Positions 7,570 through 15,132 of a DNA stretch of 15,132 nt are shown one piece after another. Each line of letters opens with the position of its first letter. Position 1 is the stretch's first letter. Below the pieces are notes generated by a model that was not told where the DNA came from, did no database searches, and saw only the letters and a program-made list of their open reading frames with translations. The DNA is taken from positions 1 to 15,132 of the forward strand of contig DNTA01000202.1 in the NCBI GenBank assembly GCA_003500135.1. Reading direction: 5' to 3'. The position numbers and the translations under genes are program-made. This stretch comes from Cytophagales bacterium. GTDB taxonomy: Bacteria > Bacteroidota > Bacteroidia > Cytophagales > Cyclobacteriaceae.

Positions 7570-10500
7570 ATGAAGAATTTACTTATAGTACCACTCATAT
7601 ATTGTTTATCCATTATCACGGTACAAGCACAGAAATACAATGTCTCCTGAACCATTAAAGCAGATGGTGAAGAATTGCCAGGTGTATCGGTAATTATAGA
7701 AGGCACCACAATTGGGACCGTATCCGATTATGAAGGCAAATACAGCATTGAAGTTGAAGACGATGACGTATTGGTTTTTAGCTTTATCGGATATGTGACC
7801 GAGAAAGTTCCTGTATCCGGCAAAACAACGATCAATATGGAATTGATGCCGGATATAATCCAGTTACAGGAGATTGTAACCGTTGGATATGGAACGCAAA
7901 AGAAAAAGGACCTTACGGGAGCGCTTGGTAGTGTGGAAGGTGAAGAAATAGCTAAAAGGCAAGTTCCAAATGTATCAGAAGCATTAGCCGGTCAGATTGC
8001 AGGGGTAAATATAATTCCTGGTGGAGGCTCTCCGGGAACTCAGCCTTCAATACAGATCAGGGGTATTAGTAGTGTTACAGGCAATAACTCACCTCTATTT
8101 GTGGTGGATGATATTCCCGTAGATGATATCAGTTACCTGGATCCTAAAGATATTGAAAACATTCAGGTGCTTAAAGATGCTTCATCAGCTTCGATATATG
8201 GTGCCCGAGCTGGCGGAGGTGTAATTTTGATTACAACCAAAAGTGGCACGTCAGATGTGCTTTCATTTAATGTGAATGCAAGATATGGAATCCAAAATGC
8301 TTTAAAGACTCCAGATTTGGCCAATGCTACAGAATATGCAAGAATTGTAAATGAAGCCAACCAAAATGAGGGGCGTGAAATCGTATACCCCGATCCCGAG
8401 GCCTTGGGTGAGGGAACCAATTGGTGGGATGCAATTAGCCAATCTGCCCCGGTTTACGAATTTGGCTTTGACCTCAATAAATCAAATGAGGTATTTAATA
8501 TCAGGTCCGGTTTTAATTTTATAGATCAGCAGGGGATTATCGAAGGTTCTGATTTCCAAAGGATCAATTTTTCCATCAATACCGAAGTAAACCTACAAGA
8601 GAACTTACAAATCGGCGCCAATATAATCCTGAGTAAGAACAGTGAAACATGGGGTCCCGACCCTGTTTGGGATGCACATAGAGTAGAGCCCATAACACCG
8701 ATTTACCTTCCGGATTACGAACAGGTGGGAAGAAATGAATTCAGTGTTTTCTCGCCTACTTTATCGGATGTCAATAACCCTGTAGGAGCCATTAAACGGA
8801 ACTTCTCTACTGTTGATTTCTTTAGAACATTTACTAACCTTCATTTGAAATGGTCTATCATTGACGGTCTGGACTTCATGTCCCGTATAGGAGGGTATGT
8901 GAGTAGTTGGGAAAGCAATTATTTTATACCCGACTATTTTATTGAGGAAGCCGATAAAAGAGAGGTTAGTTTTGTGTCGGCGGAACATAATAACCGGATC
9001 AACCTAACCTGGAATAACACACTTACTTTCAAAAGGCAATGGGGTGATCATGACTTCAGTATTATGGCGGGAGTAATTACCGAGAATTTCCAACATAAAA
9101 AACTATATGGAGAAGGCAATGATTTACCGGGAAACCAGGTGGATCTGAGGTATCTGGATGCCGCAAGAACGGGTTTTTATTCAAGCGGTAACCTGGAAGA
9201 GTTTGCGTCAATATCTATGATTTCAAGAGTGACTTACGGCTTTAAAGACAGGTACCTGGTAACTGCTAATTTCAACAGGATCAGTAGTTCAATATTTCCC
9301 GAAAGCAACCGAACAGCTAACTTTCCGGGTGTATCGGCTGCATGGGTCATTTCGGAAGAAAGCTTTCTCAAAAACAATTCTGTGATCGACTTCCTGAAGG
9401 TTCGAGCGGGATATGGACAATTGGGTAATCAATTGACGACTAATGATATAAATGCAAGATTCACTGATATAGCTAAAGAGTACTATGTACAGGGTGCAGC
9501 CCAGGAAATACGAGTAGGGGCAGCCCCATTCAATGTAGGTAATGAAGACCTTAAATGGGAGACTGTTGAAGATATTAACCTTGGTATCAACCTTTCACTG
9601 CTTAATCATTTTGATATAACCTTGGATGTATTCCAAAAAAACATCAATGATATGCTTTTTGAGCGAGCCATACCATCTTATTTGGGTTCAGCATTCGGAC
9701 GGCAATGGGCCAATATTGGGGAAATGTCAGTGAAAGGTTGGGAATGGACCACTTCATACAGAAACAGCTGGAATGGTTTTGACTTAAATGTGAGTATTAA
9801 TATGTCAAGGGCCAGATCAAGAATGGAAAAAATGTTTGAAGGGGATCAATTGCTTGATGGCAATCATCAGAGGTTAAATAACATGGGCTTTACCTTTGAA
9901 GGTCAAACTCCGGGCGTTTTCTATGGGTATGTTACAGATGGGGTTTTTCAGGACATGGAAAGTGTGATCAACCACACTGACGAGTTTGGAAATGTATTGC
10001 AACCCAATGCTCAACCCGGTGATTTCAGATTCAGAGATTTAAATAATGATGGTTTACTCAACGATGAAGACCGCCAGGTCATCGGAAACCCGGAGCCGGA
10101 CTTTAACTATGGCATTAACATTTCAATGGGGTTCAAAGGAGTTGACCTTTCGATGGTATTCACCGGCGCTCAAAATTTTGATGTTTTGAATGCCCTACGA
10201 CCCTACATGGAAGCAGGCGATGGTGGTTACAATGCCTATGCAGGAGTGTTTGACAGGGCGTGGAGAGCTGAAAATCCAAATAATGAATATCCAAGGCTTT
10301 CGGTTGTAGATGCTAATCAAAACTTCAGATATTCTGATTTCTATATGGAAGACGGTTCTTTCTTCAGGTGCAGAAATATCCAATTGGGATATTCATTACC
10401 TGAAAAATATATTTCAAAACTGTCAATAACGAATTTCAGGATTTACGCTTCAATGGAAAATCCATTTGTTCTCTCTTCATTCAGTGGATTAGATCCTGAA

Positions 10501-10590
10501 GTAGGTGGTTCACCGACATTAAGAGGGGTAGACTGGGGCTATTACCCAATACCAAGAACTACTAATATTGGTGTAAGTTTCACATTTTAA
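7570..10590 (+). pseudogene. SusC-like TonB-dependent outer-membrane transporter with an in-frame TGA at codon 27
   Basis: SusC-family proteins are beta-barrels that import oligosaccharides using TonB energy, capped by SusD. The ATG at 7570 begins a clear signal peptide (MKNLLIVPLIYC... ending VQAQ). The frame then reads YNVS-stop-TIKADGEELPGVSVII: the TGA at 7648-7650 sits where the carboxypeptidase-D-like N-terminal domain normally has Gly (VSGTI), so a single GGA to TGA change explains it. Downstream, the same frame is open for over 970 codons: the rest of that domain, a TonB-box-like QEIVTVGYGTQ (about 100-110), the plug (about 129-228, with LFVVDDIPVDDI and SIYGARAGGGVILITTKSG), the barrel, and the C-terminal NIGVSFTF ending in Phe. 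With the stop read through, it is 1006 residues, normal for the family. There is no N-terminal STN domain, which fits HTCS rather than anti-sigma control. Restart at the TTG at 7675 would lack a signal peptide, so no transporter is expected unless the stop is an error or is suppressed. susD follows after 10 bp. Confidence 0.93.
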
Positions 10591-10600
10591 TCAGGGAATT

Positions 10601-12112
10601 ATGAAAATGATAAAGAATACTTTATTTATACTATTCGGTATTTTGGTTTTGTCATCTTGCGAAGACTTTCTCGATAAGCCCATAAAGGGTAAGCAGCTTG
10701 TTAGCAATTACTATTCGAATATTGATGAAATAGAAAGTGCAGTACTCGGCAGTTATGCTACTTTGAGCCCGCAGGACTGGTGGGAGAATGACTTCTTTTA
10801 CCTGGTTGGTGATATTTGTTCCGATGATGCTTTCAAAGGGAATAGTATTGAGGGTGATCAGAGGGATTTTGGAAACCTTGCCCAATTTAATATCACGCCT
10901 CAAAATGAATGGCTCGATATAAAGTGGAAATATATGTATCAGGGCATATACCGTACCAACCTTATCATAAACAGGGTGCCCGATGCCCCGGTATCGGAAG
11001 AATTGAAAAGCAAATACATTGCTGAAGCAAAGTTCTTAAGGGCATTCTTTTACTTTGAATTGGTGAAAAATTTTGGAGGCGTACCATTAACTACGACCCC
11101 TAGAACCATATCAGACGAACCACTTGACAGGGCAACCGAATCAGATATATGGTCGCAGATTGAAAAAGATCTCATGGAGGCCATACCGAACCTTCCACTG
11201 AAGTCGGAGCAGCCACTTGAGGGGCAAGGCAGGGCTACGAAAGGAGCTGCTCAGGCTTTTCTGGCCAAGGCAGCCTTGTATCAAAATAATTGTCCTGATG
11301 CCGAAACCTACGCCAACCAGGTTGTGAGTTCAGGAGAATACAATTTAAATGATTCGTTTGATCAGGTGTGGGCTGTTAATAACCCTAATGGTAACGGCTC
11401 AATATTTGAGATTCAAAACCAGTATTCCGAAACTTTTGATGCCGGTAGTGCACTTCCTACTGTTACGGGTAGCCGTGCTGATGGAGGTTGGGGATTTTGT
11501 ACGCCAAGCAGTCATCTTGAAAACTTCATGGCTGGTGATCCCCGCTTGGAACACACCATTATTAAGGAAGGGCAGTATGTTGATGAAGAGCATCCGGAAT
11601 TTGATACCAGGCCTTCAGAAAATGAATCGGGTCGTATAAATCGGAAATATTATTTATCATTCGCCGATAGGGCTGATCAGGAGGCACATAAAAGGTCGCC
11701 TTTAAACCATATATTAATGAGATATGCCGATTTGCTGCTGATACATGCCGAAGCTTGTAGTCAACAGGGCAAAGATGAACTAGCACGAGCAAGTTTGAAT
11801 GCGGTGCGAGCAAGGGTCGGATTACCAGAAATCACACTGGGTGGGGCTGATTTGCTGAACGCCATATATAACGAACGCAGGATGGAGCTGGCTTTGGAAG
11901 GCCACCGGTATTACGATTTAAAACGAACCGGTATGCTTGAGGCAGCAATAGCAGATTTTGTGGACTATAACATGAATAGAAGTACAGATCAGTATGATGC
12001 CAATAATGATAAAGGGGTTTTATTTGATCCCAATAAACACTATGTATTTCCTATTCCACAAAGTGAAATAGATTTATCAGAGGGACTATTAGACCAAAAT
12101 CCAAATTATTAA
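10601..12112 (+). CDS. SusD/RagB-like glycan-binding outer-membrane lipoprotein
   Basis: A 503-residue partner of SusC that forms its lid and binds glycan at the surface. The ATG at 10601 (a second ATG at 10607 is also possible) starts a lipoprotein signal with lipobox VLSSC (Cys20), followed by acidic ED residues. Family hallmarks are CEDFLDKP at the mature N-terminus, KYIAEAKFLRAFFYFELVKN and FGGVPL in the TPR-like core, RYADLLLIHAEA, NERRMELALEGHRYYDLKR, and the typical ending FPIPQSEID...LLDQNPNY. The length and ends are normal and nothing is broken. It lies 10 bp after the susC stop, so the two are surely cotranscribed. Because susC is interrupted, this intact SusD may have no partner unless another SusC serves it. 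Confidence 0.96.
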   Translation: MKMIKNTLFILFGILVLSSCEDFLDKPIKGKQLVSNYYSNIDEIESAVLGSYATLSPQDWWENDFFYLVGDICSDDAFKGNSIEGDQRDFGNLAQFNITPQNEWLDIKWKYMYQGIYRTNLIINRVPDAPVSEELKSKYIAEAKFLRAFFYFELVKNFGGVPLTTTPRTISDEPLDRATESDIWSQIEKDLMEAIPNLPLKSEQPLEGQGRATKGAAQAFLAKAALYQNNCPDAETYANQVVSSGEYNLNDSFDQVWAVNNPNGNGSIFEIQNQYSETFDAGSALPTVTGSRADGGWGFCTPSSHLENFMAGDPRLEHTIIKEGQYVDEEHPEFDTRPSENESGRINRKYYLSFADRADQEAHKRSPLNHILMRYADLLLIHAEACSQQGKDELARASLNAVRARVGLPEITLGGADLLNAIYNERRMELALEGHRYYDLKRTGMLEAAIADFVDYNMNRSTDQYDANNDKGVLFDPNKHYVFPIPQSEIDLSEGLLDQNPNY

Positions 12113-12121
12113 TAATCATAA

Positions 12122-15121
<3,000 letters not shown>

Positions 15122-15132
15122 GGCTTCCTCAG

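Noticed and set aside
7648..7650. Alternative genetic code in which TGA means glycine (as in some candidate phyla), suggested by the TGA at a conserved glycine in susC.
   Set aside because: The SusE-like gene ends at a TGA (7537-7539) exactly at its natural domain end, glycine is otherwise encoded by GGN, and all families here are Bacteroidota-type. A single nonsense change is simpler.

Overview
The window looks like a piece of chromosome from a free-living Bacteroidota, probably a Cytophagales- or Flavobacteriia-type glycan degrader. The reasons are a SusC/SusD pair, a hybrid two-component system (HTCS) fused to an AraC-type DNA-binding domain, SusE/F-like surface lipoproteins, AT-rich intergenic DNA without Shine-Dalgarno sequences, and lipoprotein signals of the LxSC type. 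The assignment rests on gene families only; no rRNA or tRNA is present to place the organism.

Layout. Positions 1-231 contain no gene I can support. Positions 232-429 (minus strand) hold a start-less C-terminal remnant of an ankyrin-repeat-like protein. Positions 441-4538 (minus) encode an intact 1365-residue HTCS sensor/regulator. Across a 131-140 bp divergent gap, a plus-strand cluster begins. It consists of a beta-lactamase-fold serine hydrolase lipoprotein broken by a frameshift (4679-5946), a SusE/F-like glycan-binding lipoprotein (6157-7539), a SusC-like TonB-dependent transporter broken by an in-frame TGA at codon 27 (7570-10590), an intact SusD-like lipoprotein (10601-12112), and a GH2 beta-galactosidase (12200-15121). 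The last reads into a TAG that appears to remove its C-terminal end.

How the genes fit together. This is a polysaccharide utilization locus (PUL). The HTCS would sense an oligosaccharide in the periplasm and switch on the plus-strand genes. The SusE-like and SusD-like lipoproteins would capture glycan at the surface, SusC would import it using TonB energy, and the exported GH2 enzyme would remove beta-linked galactose. The serine hydrolase could act on an ester or amide, but its substrate is unknown. A beta-galactoside-rich glycan such as a galactan or arabinogalactan is the simplest substrate guess; no endo-acting enzyme is visible, so it is only a guess.

The most notable feature is that three of the five plus-strand genes carry what look like point lesions (a 1-base deletion, a TGA and a TAG), while the HTCS, SusE-like and SusD-like genes are clean. 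Either the PUL is recently decaying, or the sequence carries errors at these three places. I see no convincing new type of system. The unusual points are this lesion pattern, the SusE-like gene lying upstream of susC, internal duplications in that protein, and a hairpin between susD and the enzyme gene.
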